Shown here piece by piece: positions 7,685 to 14,839 of a DNA stretch of 56,604 nucleotides. The stretch lies in contig LUJN01000011.1 in assembly GCA_001689445.1 (NCBI GenBank), positions 7,387-63,990 on the forward strand, in the 5' to 3' direction. The notes beneath the pieces were generated by a model. The model saw only the letters and a list, made by a program, of their open reading frames with translations, made no database searches and was not told the origin of the DNA. Within the stretch, counting starts at the first letter, position 1. Each line of letters begins with the position of its first letter. This DNA comes from Bacteroidales bacterium M3 (GTDB lineage Bacteria > Bacteroidota > Bacteroidia > Bacteroidales > Muribaculaceae). Made by a program: the position numbers and the translations under genes.

Positions 7685-8818
7685 ATGGATCGTCGTAAAT
7701 TTCTTGGCAGTCTTGCCTTGGGCATCGGTGCCGCTGTCGCCCCCTCGTGGATGTCGGCTACCGCCACAACCCCTGTACAAGCGGCCACACCGCGAGGGAG
7801 TGGCCTAAGCCTACGCTTTTTACCCTACGAACTCCAGTTGCGCCACGCTTTCAACCTGGCGAAATATAGCCGCACCACAACCCCCGACGTGCAGGTGGAG
7901 ATAACTTGCGACGGCATCACCGGCTATGGCGAGGCATCCATGCCTCCATACCTCGGCGAGAGCGTCGATAGCGTATCACGATTCCTGTCGGGTCTCGACC
8001 TGGCACAGTTCAACGACCCGTTCCGCATAGAGGAGATACACGACTACATGGACAGCGTGGCCCCCGACAACCGTGCCGCCAAGGCCGCTGTCGATATCGC
8101 CCTCCATGACCTTACGGGTAAAATCATGGGGCAACCATGGTATCGTATCTGGGGACTTTCCCCCGAGAAGACACCCGACACATCATTCACTATCGGCATC
8201 GACACCCCCGACATGGTCAGACGCAAAGTGGAGGAAGCGGCGCCTTACAATGTGCTGAAGGTGAAAATGGGTCTCGACAACGATAAGGAGACCGTAGAGG
8301 TGATACGCTCGATGACCGACCGCCCGATATGCGTGGACGCCAACCAAGGGTGGACATCCAAGGAACAGGCTCTGGAAATGTGCCATTGGCTCGCCGAGCG
8401 CGGCTGCCTCTTTGTCGAGCAGCCGCTGCCAAAGGAGATGATCGACGAGACGGCATGGCTGCGCGAGCGCAGCCCGTTGCCGCTCATCGCCGACGAGTTC
8501 CTGCAACGGCTCCCTGACGTGCAGCGTGCCAACGGGGTATACGACGGCATAAACATCAAGTTGATGAAAAGCACGGGGATGCACGAGGCCTACAAGATGG
8601 CATGTCTCGCACGCGCCCTCGGCATGAAGGTGATGCTAGGCTGCATGACCGAGACATCATGTGCCATATCTGCCGCCGCACAGCTCGTCCCCATGGCCGA
8701 TTGGGCCGACCTTGACGGCAACCTGCTCATCACCAACGACCGTTTCAAGGGCATGGAGATTGTCAACGGCAAAGTCACCCTCGCCGCCCTGCCGGGCATT
8801 GGCGTCACACTACAGTAG
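7685..8818 (+). CDS. Tat-exported dipeptide epimerase (L-Ala-D/L-Glu epimerase family)
   Basis: A 377-residue enolase-superfamily enzyme. The start at 7685 gives a twin-arginine signal, MDRRKFL followed by a hydrophobic stretch and Ala-rich cleavage region near residue 34. The barrel shows the dipeptide-epimerase set: LKVKMG (two Lys acid/bases), CVDANQGW, FVEQPLP and LIADEF (metal ligands), INIKLMK (second-face Lys), and the WADLDG signature that binds the dipeptide amino group. The reaction converts L-Ala-D-Glu to L-Ala-L-Glu, so that ordinary peptidases can finish degradation. It lies 2 bp after the NlpC/P60 gene that would release the substrate. Export by Tat implies a folded periplasmic enzyme, unlike cytoplasmic E. 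coli YcjG. Exact dipeptide specificity is inferred. Confidence 0.88.
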   Translation: MDRRKFLGSLALGIGAAVAPSWMSATATTPVQAATPRGSGLSLRFLPYELQLRHAFNLAKYSRTTTPDVQVEITCDGITGYGEASMPPYLGESVDSVSRFLSGLDLAQFNDPFRIEEIHDYMDSVAPDNRAAKAAVDIALHDLTGKIMGQPWYRIWGLSPEKTPDTSFTIGIDTPDMVRRKVEEAAPYNVLKVKMGLDNDKETVEVIRSMTDRPICVDANQGWTSKEQALEMCHWLAERGCLFVEQPLPKEMIDETAWLRERSPLPLIADEFLQRLPDVQRANGVYDGINIKLMKSTGMHEAYKMACLARALGMKVMLGCMTETSCAISAAAQLVPMADWADLDGNLLITNDRFKGMEIVNGKVTLAALPGIGVTLQ

Positions 8819-8888
8819 CCCATTACCACGTATATTGTTGGATATAAATTTTTTAGGAGCTTTTCGCGATTTTATGACAAACTTTTCG

Positions 8889-8896
8889 TATCTTTG
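8889..8896 (+). promoter_or_regulatory. -7 element of the Crp/Fnr gene
   Basis: TATCTTTG, an exact TAnnTTTG match, lies 31 bp before the start codon in the 109-bp spacer after the epimerase gene. The upstream box is not clear. Confidence 0.6.
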
Positions 8897-8927
8897 TGCT
8901 CTATAACATCGTTTTCAAACACGCAAG

Positions 8928-9626
8928 ATGATTAAGAGTGCTCTCGAAAAGGTAATAAGCGAAGATCTCGCGGAAATATGGAAGATTCTCAACGGCGAGG
9001 AAAAACGCCGCATTATCGACAATTTTGTAATCCATACTTTCAAGAAAAACCAGATTATCTACGCCGAAAATGACGAGCCTGAATACCTATGGTGCCTGTT
9101 GAAAGGCAAAGTGAAGAAATATAAGGATGGCGTGGGAGGCCGCGTGCAGATACTGCGCCTCATACGTCCCGTACAATATTTCGGCTACAGGGCCTATTTT
9201 GCCCGCGAACCTTACGTGTCAAGCGCGGCTGCACTTGAGCCGTCGACTCTCGGGGCCATCCCCATGACACTCGTCGAGGAGCTTATCACAAACAACATCA
9301 AACTTGCGTGGTTTTTCATCCACGAGCTGTCGCATAACCTCGGCAACTCAAACACAAAGATTGTCAACCTCACCCAAAAGCATATACGCGGACGCCTTGC
9401 CGAGGCACTTATGGTGCTCAAGGAGAACTATGGATATGAGGACGATAACTCCACCCTGCGCATCTACATGGCACGTGAAGACCTTGCCAACCTCTCCAAC
9501 ATGACGACTTCCAACGCCATCCGCACCCTGTCGGGATTTGTCAACGAGAAGATAATCGTGGTCGACGGGCGTCGCATAAAAATCATCAACGAGCCGATGC
9601 TCAAGAAAATCAGCAAATTTGGGTAA
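8928..9626 (+). CDS. Crp/Fnr-family transcriptional regulator
   Basis: A 232-residue protein. An N-terminal cyclic-nucleotide-binding-like beta barrel (about 20-130, with YLWCLLKGKVKKYKDG) is followed by a dimer helix (about 135-160) and a C-terminal winged helix (about 165-225). In the latter, MAREDLANLSNMTTSNAIRTLSGF is the recognition region. No Cys cluster of the FNR iron-sulfur type is visible in the sensor, so oxygen sensing by such a cluster is unlikely. It is transcribed alone from its own promoter. The men genes downstream run towards it on the opposite strand. Ligand and targets are unknown. Confidence 0.85.
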   Translation: MIKSALEKVISEDLAEIWKILNGEEKRRIIDNFVIHTFKKNQIIYAENDEPEYLWCLLKGKVKKYKDGVGGRVQILRLIRPVQYFGYRAYFAREPYVSSAAALEPSTLGAIPMTLVEELITNNIKLAWFFIHELSHNLGNSNTKIVNLTQKHIRGRLAEALMVLKENYGYEDDNSTLRIYMAREDLANLSNMTTSNAIRTLSGFVNEKIIVVDGRRIKIINEPMLKKISKFG

Positions 9627-9639
9627 AAGGGTTCTCGTC

Positions 9640-9712
9640 AATAGGGCTAATAGGTCAAACAAGCCTTATTAAGCCCTATTCGACTTATTGGCCATATTAG
9701 ACTTATAAGCCG
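9640..9712. repeat. AT-rich degenerate short tandem repeat between convergent genes
   Basis: The spacer between the Crp/Fnr gene and menE holds degenerate units of about 9-10 bp, such as ATTAAGCCCT, ATTCGACTT, ATTGGCCAT and ATTAGACTT. There is no clear stem-loop terminator. It may be simple sequence or a decayed repeat. Both flanking genes end into it. Confidence 0.5.
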
Positions 9713-9714
9713 CC

Positions 9715-10686
9715 TCAATAGAGCCGCCGCTTGACTTTTCCGGAATCTGTCCGCTCAAAGCGGCTTACGGCAATCACCTCTTTAGGCACGCTCCGTCGGT
9801 CAAGCACGGTGCGTGCCTTTTCCATTATCGCCGCCGCATCCACATCTCCGACCTCCCCCTCAATGTATAACACGGCTTCCTCACCCCACTTGGGATGGGG
9901 TCGACCGATAATAAAGTATGGTCGACCGATAAAATCGAGACGCTTCTCCACCTCCTCGGGGAAAATTTTTATTCCCCCCGAATTAATCACATTGTCATAC
10001 CGCCCAAGCCACTCAAATGCCACGGGACTTTCCAATCTCACAATATCATTGGTGACTATTCGCCCGAATGAAAAACGCGGCATACCGATGACAAGGCATC
10101 CGCGCGAGTCGGTGGAAAACGTTATCTCGGGCAACGCATGAAAGAGCCTGTCGGCTCTCCCAAGTTTCCTTAATGCGACATGCGAGCAGGTCTCGGTCAT
10201 GCCATAGGTGGCATACGCCTCCCACGACAAAGAGGCGGCCTGCGCTTCCTGCGCCGGGGTCAACGGTGCGCCGCCGATGATAACCGCCTTGACGCGCGAG
10301 GCTATACGGGGATTTGCGACAAGCCACTCCAACTGACTCGGCACAATAGCCAAAAGGTCTATGTCTTCACCATTCTCACCGCCGAGGGACGGACGGTTGG
10401 ATGGCTGCTCTATATATAGCGACGCCCCCGAAACTATTGCCCGCACAATCATCATCTTCCCAGCTATGTAATCGGCCGACAACGGAAGTGCGAGCCGTGA
10501 TGCTCCGTCGATTCCGAAAAATCGGCATGTTGCCTCCGCCGAGGCTATCATGTCAAGCTTTCGCAGCCTTATCTCCTTAGGCTTACCCGTTGAACCGGAT
10601 GTGTGAGCGGTCACAAACGGCTCGCCGTTATCCCATTCCGACAAGAAACGGTTTGCCGCTTCCGTCATGCCGTCAATCCTTATCAT
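9715..10686 (-). CDS. menE: o-Succinylbenzoate-CoA ligase, short form (MenE-like)
   Basis: A 323-residue acyl-adenylate ligase of the ANL superfamily. It shows the phosphate loop TSGSTGKPK at about 29-37, YATYGMTETCSHVA near 190 (adenine/acyl site), and a C-terminal lid ending with DSGKVKRR that carries the catalytic Lys. It would activate o-succinylbenzoate to its CoA ester in menaquinone synthesis. It is clearly shorter than the roughly 450-residue E. coli enzyme because N-terminal subdomain sequence is missing. The core motifs are complete and short MenE forms occur in Bacteroidota. Position at the end of menD-menB-menC-menE fixes the function better than sequence alone. Confidence 0.85.
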   Translation of the reverse strand: MIRIDGMTEAANRFLSEWDNGEPFVTAHTSGSTGKPKEIRLRKLDMIASAEATCRFFGIDGASRLALPLSADYIAGKMMIVRAIVSGASLYIEQPSNRPSLGGENGEDIDLLAIVPSQLEWLVANPRIASRVKAVIIGGAPLTPAQEAQAASLSWEAYATYGMTETCSHVALRKLGRADRLFHALPEITFSTDSRGCLVIGMPRFSFGRIVTNDIVRLESPVAFEWLGRYDNVINSGGIKIFPEEVEKRLDFIGRPYFIIGRPHPKWGEEAVLYIEGEVGDVDAAAIMEKARTVLDRRSVPKEVIAVSRFERTDSGKVKRRLY

Positions 10687-10695
10687 ACCTTATCA

Positions 10696-11748
10696 CTATT
10701 TCCAGTCAAACCGAGGTAACACCCATTCGCCCCCGGTATCGTACCGCAGCACGTCACGCTCCTGCACCAACGGCGAGATGATATTGTTGGTATACAGGTT
10801 TCCCGTTCCAAGCCCCTGCGGCATCGTGACACCGAGCGTCGACACCCACTGCGTTATGGCGTTCAGACCGATGTTTGACTCCAATGCCGAGGTCGCCCAC
10901 CAGCCTATACCCTCGGCTGCCGCCTGTTCAATCCAAGCTGCCGCGCCCGCAAAGCCTCCGCAAAGGGCAGGCTTCATAATTATATACTTCGGTGCTACAG
11001 TGTGTAGCATACGCCTCATCTCATCGGGATTCTCGATGCCGATAAGTTCCTCGTCAAGGGCGATGGCAATCGGCGACTCACGACACACTCGCGCCATCTC
11101 CTCCCATTTCCGAGGCTTGATAGGCTGCTCAATTGAATGGATGTCGTATACGGCGAGACGCTCCAGACGCTCCATCGCATTGTCGGGGGTAAACGCTCCA
11201 TTGGCGTCAAGGCGCAATTCAAGCTCACCTGCAGGAAACCGCCTCCGTATATGGTCGAGCAAGCCCAACTCCTGTTCAAAGTCGATGCCACCGATTTTCA
11301 GCTTGACACACCTGAAGCCGGCTCGAAGTTTCTCGTCTATCCGTGCAAGCATCTCGTCGCGGGAGCCCATCCACACCAGCCCGTTTATCTCAATCTCCGA
11401 GTGTCCCTCGCTCCAGGCCGATGAAAATATAGTGCGAGTGCCCCCGTTGGCAAGGTCAAGCAACGCCGTCTCAAGACCGAATCTTATCGAGCCGAACCCT
11501 GTCAGGTCGTATCGCTCCCCCGCGTTTATACATCGGCACACGGAGGCGAGACGGCTCTCATAGTCGGGCGTATCGTCAGCCCCGAGACCCCGGAACAGGG
11601 CACACTCCCCTATCCCGAAGACCTCCGGCTCGTCCTCATGCCACAGCTTTATAAAGAACGTCTCCTTATCCCGCATCACGGCACGCGATGTCGTGGCCGG
11701 CTGCTTGAAATGAAGCGTGTACCTGCAATATGATGCCTTCATAGCCAT
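10696..11748 (-). CDS. menC: o-Succinylbenzoate synthase
   Basis: A 350-residue enolase-superfamily enzyme that dehydrates SHCHC to o-succinylbenzoate. Barrel motifs are in order: CVKLKIGG (catalytic Lys pair), LRLDANGAF, HSIEQPIK and IALDEELIG (metal ligands), and YIIMKPAL (second catalytic Lys). The second in-frame ATG at 11742 could equally be the start. It lies 9 bp after menB and 9 bp before menE. The dipeptide epimerase at 7685-8818 is from the same superfamily but has different specificity motifs and context. Confidence 0.9.
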   Translation of the reverse strand: MAMKASYCRYTLHFKQPATTSRAVMRDKETFFIKLWHEDEPEVFGIGECALFRGLGADDTPDYESRLASVCRCINAGERYDLTGFGSIRFGLETALLDLANGGTRTIFSSAWSEGHSEIEINGLVWMGSRDEMLARIDEKLRAGFRCVKLKIGGIDFEQELGLLDHIRRRFPAGELELRLDANGAFTPDNAMERLERLAVYDIHSIEQPIKPRKWEEMARVCRESPIAIALDEELIGIENPDEMRRMLHTVAPKYIIMKPALCGGFAGAAAWIEQAAAEGIGWWATSALESNIGLNAITQWVSTLGVTMPQGLGTGNLYTNNIISPLVQERDVLRYDTGGEWVLPRFDWK

Positions 11749-11757
11749 ACGGAGAAT

Positions 11758-12582
11758 TTATCCCGGGAATTTGGGGAACTGTCCGAAATCGGGGTCGCGC
11801 TTCTCAAGGAATGCGTTCTTTCCCTCCTGTGCCTCCTCCATAAGGTAGTACATCAGGGTCGCATCGCCGGCAAACTCCATCAGCCCGCGCTGCCCGTCAA
11901 GTTCGGCGTTGAGCGCGCGTTTAATCATTCGGATTGCCATCGGGCTGCGTTTGAGAATAGTCTCGCACCATTCGACCGTCTCATCCTCAAGGCTGTCAAA
12001 CGGCACAACCTTGTTGACCATACCCATCTCCATTGCCTCGATGGCAGAGTATTGACGGCACAGGAACCATATCTCCCTCACCTTCTTCTGCCCGACACAC
12101 CGCGCGAGGTACGACGAGCCAAACCCTGCGTCAAAGCTGCCCACCTTAGGGCCTGTCTGCCCGAAGCGGGCATTGTCGGACGCTATCGTGAGGTCACACA
12201 CCACATGGAGCACATGACCGCCACCGATGGCATACCCGTTGACCATAGCGATGACAGGTTTCGGCAACGAACGGATGGCCTTATGCAGGTCAAGCACATT
12301 GAGGCGCGGCACGCCATTCTCGTCGATGTAGCCGCCTATGCCTTTCACCTTTTGGTCGCCTCCCGAACAGAACGCCTTGTCGCCCGCGCCGGTAAGTATC
12401 ACGACCCCGATGTCGCTGCGCTCGCGGCATATAGCCATGGCATCAAGCATCTCACGGTTGGTCTGCGGACGGAATGCGTTGTACACCTGAGGTCGATTGA
12501 TCGTTATACGTGCAATGCCGTTATAGTAGTCAAACAGGATATCCTCGTAATCCTTTATCTTGGTCCATTCTCTTTTTCCCAT
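11758..12582 (-). CDS. menB: 1,4-Dihydroxy-2-naphthoyl-CoA synthase
   Basis: A 274-residue crotonase-fold enzyme that closes the naphthoquinone ring from o-succinylbenzoyl-CoA. It has ITINRPQVYNAFRP near 29, the oxyanion-hole segments CSGGDQKVKG (about 73-82) and VNGYAIGGGHVLH (about 113-125), and the MenB-type C-terminal segment with GKNAFLEKRDPDF. Length is normal. It sits 18 bp after menD in the same operon. Confidence 0.95.
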   Translation of the reverse strand: MGKREWTKIKDYEDILFDYYNGIARITINRPQVYNAFRPQTNREMLDAMAICRERSDIGVVILTGAGDKAFCSGGDQKVKGIGGYIDENGVPRLNVLDLHKAIRSLPKPVIAMVNGYAIGGGHVLHVVCDLTIASDNARFGQTGPKVGSFDAGFGSSYLARCVGQKKVREIWFLCRQYSAIEAMEMGMVNKVVPFDSLEDETVEWCETILKRSPMAIRMIKRALNAELDGQRGLMEFAGDATLMYYLMEEAQEGKNAFLEKRDPDFGQFPKFPG

Positions 12583-12600
12583 TTTATATCGTAATTTTGA

Positions 12601-14292
12601 TTATTTGTCGTTTCGTATGAAATATCCACGCAATATATCGGCACTCAATTGCGGCGGCGTATGCACGGCAAACATGGCGGGACGTGCCGATTCATCGGCA
12701 AACTCGCGCCAGCAGCTATTGAGGGATGCCTCATCGCTTGCCTCAAAAAAGGCAAACCCATATGCCTCGGCAAGCTGCCGGGCGGGGAAATCGGCTGATG
12801 CCGCAAAATATCTCTCACATTCAGCCAGCGCGGATGTGCTGCCAATAAACCTGAATATGCCACCGCCGCCATTGCACATGACGATCATCTTGAAGCGCGG
12901 CGACAACGCACGGCAAGCCAATGCCCCGACATCGTACTGCGCACTCATATCGCCCGTCACCAGCAGAGTAACGCCGCTATATCCCATCGACGCGCCGATG
13001 GCTGTCGATGTGCAACCGTCAATGCCGCTGACGCCACGGTTGCAGTCGCAACGGTGAAACCGATATGACGGGAACAACTGCGCGTAACGTATCGGAGTGC
13101 CGTTTGAAAATTGCAGGTTCCATTCTCGCGGCAAGCGGCGGTATATCTCCGCAAACGCCTTTAGATCGCTCCATGGGGCAGTTGTGACATAGGTATCGTG
13201 GGCCGCACGGGCTCTGGCACGGAATGCCGCCCACCGCCCGGCATAGTCCGACAGGAGGCAGTGGGGCTGTATCGCCGACGCCAACTGGGTGAAAAATATC
13301 CCCGGAGACATCTCCACGCGGGTAGTGAGCGAGCGGAAACAGTCGATGGTGTTTTCCGTCACCTCCACATGCCAGTGCCGTGCGGGCGTATATTCACGCA
13401 GATAACGCTTAATCATACGCGACACAATCGCCCCGCCAAACGTAATGACTATATCGGGACGCATCGCCTCCATTTCCTGCGGAGACATCACGCTCAACAC
13501 ACTGTCTATCGTGTCAATGAAGCTGTCGCAATGCAGGTTGGAGATATTCTCGCACATGACTGTCACGTTAGGCTTACGCGACAGTTTGACAAGCGCGCGG
13601 TTAAGTTTCTCGTCGGGGGCGGTGAATCCACCCACCACGAGCACCCGGCATGGCGAAGCGATTGAATCCCCGAGGCGACGGGCCTCACTGACGGTGAGGT
13701 CGGCACGCGGCGACACGCAGTCAATCACGCGCTCCCGCCCGGCCATATGCTCGGCGAGGTGCCCAAGAGGCTCGTCAAGCTGCATGTTGATATGCACCGG
13801 CCCGGTGCGCCCCGTCACGGCAAGCGTCAGCGCGTCATTGATGACACGGTTACAGTACCACCGTGAATTTTCGTCCTCACATCGCGCCGGGATATCGTAG
13901 CTGCGCTTGACGTAGTGGGACAATGCCTCAAATTGCCGCAATGTCTGGCTGTCATCCTGGTCTATCCACTCCATCGGACGGTCAGCCGAGATGACTATCA
14001 AGGGAATTTTGCGGTAATATGCCTCCGCAACTGCCGGAGCATAGTTGAGCAATGCCGTTCCCGACGTACACACGATAGCCACAGGCTCGCCTGTGACTGT
14101 CGACAGCCCGAGAGCAACGAAAGCGGCACTGCGCTCATCGACAACCACCGTTGTCTCAAGCGTGCCGCTACGTTCCATAGCGACAAGCAACGGCGCATTA
14201 CGCGACCCGGGCGACACGACGGCACGCTTCACCCCGTGCGCTTCAAGGAGCGACACGAGTATCAGGCACGATTCTTTATCGGTCGTAATCAT
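12601..14292 (-). CDS. menD: 2-Succinyl-5-enolpyruvyl-6-hydroxy-3-cyclohexene-1-carboxylate synthase
   Basis: A 563-residue thiamine-diphosphate enzyme joining isochorismate with 2-oxoglutarate-derived succinic semialdehyde, the first committed menaquinone step. The pyrimidine domain has VVSPGSRNAPLL near 24-35 and the cofactor Glu region VVDERSAAFVALG near 50. A central domain follows. The PP domain has SGIDGCTSTAIGASMGY and VTGDMSAQYDVGAL (about 430-460), with the Mg-binding GD. It is first of menD-menB-menC-menE. Its promoter appears to lie in the tandem hairpin repeats just upstream. Isochorismate would come from menF at 17520-18608, which is separated from it by nrdDG. Confidence 0.95.
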   Translation of the reverse strand: MITTDKESCLILVSLLEAHGVKRAVVSPGSRNAPLLVAMERSGTLETTVVVDERSAAFVALGLSTVTGEPVAIVCTSGTALLNYAPAVAEAYYRKIPLIVISADRPMEWIDQDDSQTLRQFEALSHYVKRSYDIPARCEDENSRWYCNRVINDALTLAVTGRTGPVHINMQLDEPLGHLAEHMAGRERVIDCVSPRADLTVSEARRLGDSIASPCRVLVVGGFTAPDEKLNRALVKLSRKPNVTVMCENISNLHCDSFIDTIDSVLSVMSPQEMEAMRPDIVITFGGAIVSRMIKRYLREYTPARHWHVEVTENTIDCFRSLTTRVEMSPGIFFTQLASAIQPHCLLSDYAGRWAAFRARARAAHDTYVTTAPWSDLKAFAEIYRRLPREWNLQFSNGTPIRYAQLFPSYRFHRCDCNRGVSGIDGCTSTAIGASMGYSGVTLLVTGDMSAQYDVGALACRALSPRFKMIVMCNGGGGIFRFIGSTSALAECERYFAASADFPARQLAEAYGFAFFEASDEASLNSCWREFADESARPAMFAVHTPPQLSADILRGYFIRNDK

Positions 14293-14310
14293 TACGCAAT
14301 TCTTTTACCA

Positions 14311-14318
14311 CAAAGATA
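14311..14318 (-). promoter_or_regulatory. Proximal menD promoter -7 element in repeat copy 1
   Basis: The minus strand reads TATCTTTG, 18 bp before the menD start codon. A TTTG inside the hairpin of the same repeat lies 21 bp further upstream. The repeat unit itself thus supplies the promoter. Confidence 0.6.
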
Positions 14319-14385
14319 CGAATAAGCCGAGCGCAATGCCAAATTTATTTGAGCATTGCCGAGCGAAAGTATCTAAGGCGGTAGC
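14311..14385. repeat. Hairpin repeat unit, copy 1
   Basis: A 75-bp unit. The outer arms AGATAC and GTATCT are complementary. Inside, two direct CCGAGCG boxes flank an inner stem of GCAATGC and GCATTGC extended by CAAAT/ATTTG with one bulge. Its ends match copy 2 almost perfectly, while the inner stem sequence differs. See the findings. Confidence 0.85.
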
Positions 14386-14393
14386 CAAAGATA
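14386..14393 (-). promoter_or_regulatory. Distal menD -7 element in repeat copy 2
   Basis: A second minus-strand TATCTTTG, 75 bp upstream of the first, at the same place in repeat copy 2. It could give a longer menD transcript whose leader would contain the copy-1 hairpin. Confidence 0.45.
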
Positions 14394-14461
14394 CGAATAA
14401 GTCGAGAGCAAAAAGCAAATAAGTTTGCTTTTTGCCGAGCGGGAGTATCTAAGGCGGTAGC
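14386..14461. repeat. Hairpin repeat unit, copy 2
   Basis: A 76-bp unit directly abutting copy 1. It has the same outer AGATAC/GTATCT arms and nearly the same CGAG boxes, but a different perfect 12-bp inner stem (GCAAAAAGCAAA with TTTGCTTTTTGC, 4-5 nt loop). A decayed third start, CAAAGGTAATA, follows at 14462. Confidence 0.85.
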
Positions 14462-14618
14462 CAAAGGTAATAAAAAAGCCGATATGGCGCGTAATACTTA
14501 CGTCGTTAGATAGGCTCGCTTCACCTCCCCGTACCATCTTTATGCACCATGAAATTAACTTTTCAAAATTCACACAAAGAGCGACTCATGGAACACCCGC
14601 AATATCCCATAGAGCAAC

Positions 14619-14696
14619 AAAGTTTTCCAAAAAATTTTACATATCACTTATTTTCAAATAATTACATTTTCAAGACACTCAAAAAGTTTTCCAAAA
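14619..14696. repeat. 14-bp direct repeat upstream of nrdD
   Basis: AAAGTTTTCCAAAA occurs at 14619-14632 and 14683-14696, 64 bp apart, each followed by an AATTTTA segment. The copies lie 34-140 bp upstream of the nrdD promoter elements. They may be operator sites, but AT-richness makes chance similarity possible. Confidence 0.5.
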
Positions 14697-14729
14697 CGAA
14701 AATTTTATCGATATTTTATTCTACAAAAG

Positions 14730-14760
14730 TTGCACATGACGCAAAATCTGTATAGCTTTG
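14730..14760 (+). promoter_or_regulatory. Promoter of nrdD-nrdG
   Basis: TTG at 14730-14732 and TAGCTTTG at 14753-14760 are 20 bp apart. The predicted start is near 14767, giving a leader of about 73 nt. Confidence 0.7.
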
Positions 14761-14839
14761 CAACACCATCGAAAAGCTGTCATTATCATGCCGACAAATC
14801 GATGCCATTTCAACTTGTAATCTAATAAAATTTCTCAAG

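Larger units (their letters stand above)
14293..14839. other. 547-bp non-coding divergent region between menD and nrdD
   Basis: This is the longest gene-free stretch of the window. From left to right it holds two tandem 75-76 bp hairpin repeats with menD-directed -7 elements (14311-14461), a decayed start of a third copy (14462-14482), an AT-rich segment with a 14-bp direct repeat (14619-14632 and 14683-14696), and the nrdD promoter (14730-14760). A short open frame at 14549-14755 looks non-coding. Confidence 0.75.

Noticed and set aside
8928..9626. FNR-type oxygen sensor
   Set aside because: The Crp/Fnr protein has no N-terminal Cys cluster for a 4Fe-4S centre, so it is only called as a Crp/Fnr-family member.
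10667..11563. A 298-codon plus-strand frame opposite menC
   Set aside because: It is Ser/Arg/Pro-rich shadow sequence of a well supported enzyme gene, without promoter or family motif.
14311..14461. CRISPR array
   Set aside because: There are only two adjacent units without spacers, and the units contain their own stems. No cas gene is in the window.
14549..14755. A 68-codon open frame in the menD-nrdD spacer
   Set aside because: AT-rich, Lys/Phe-rich sequence covering both direct repeats and running into the nrdD promoter. No signal, domain or conservation is visible.
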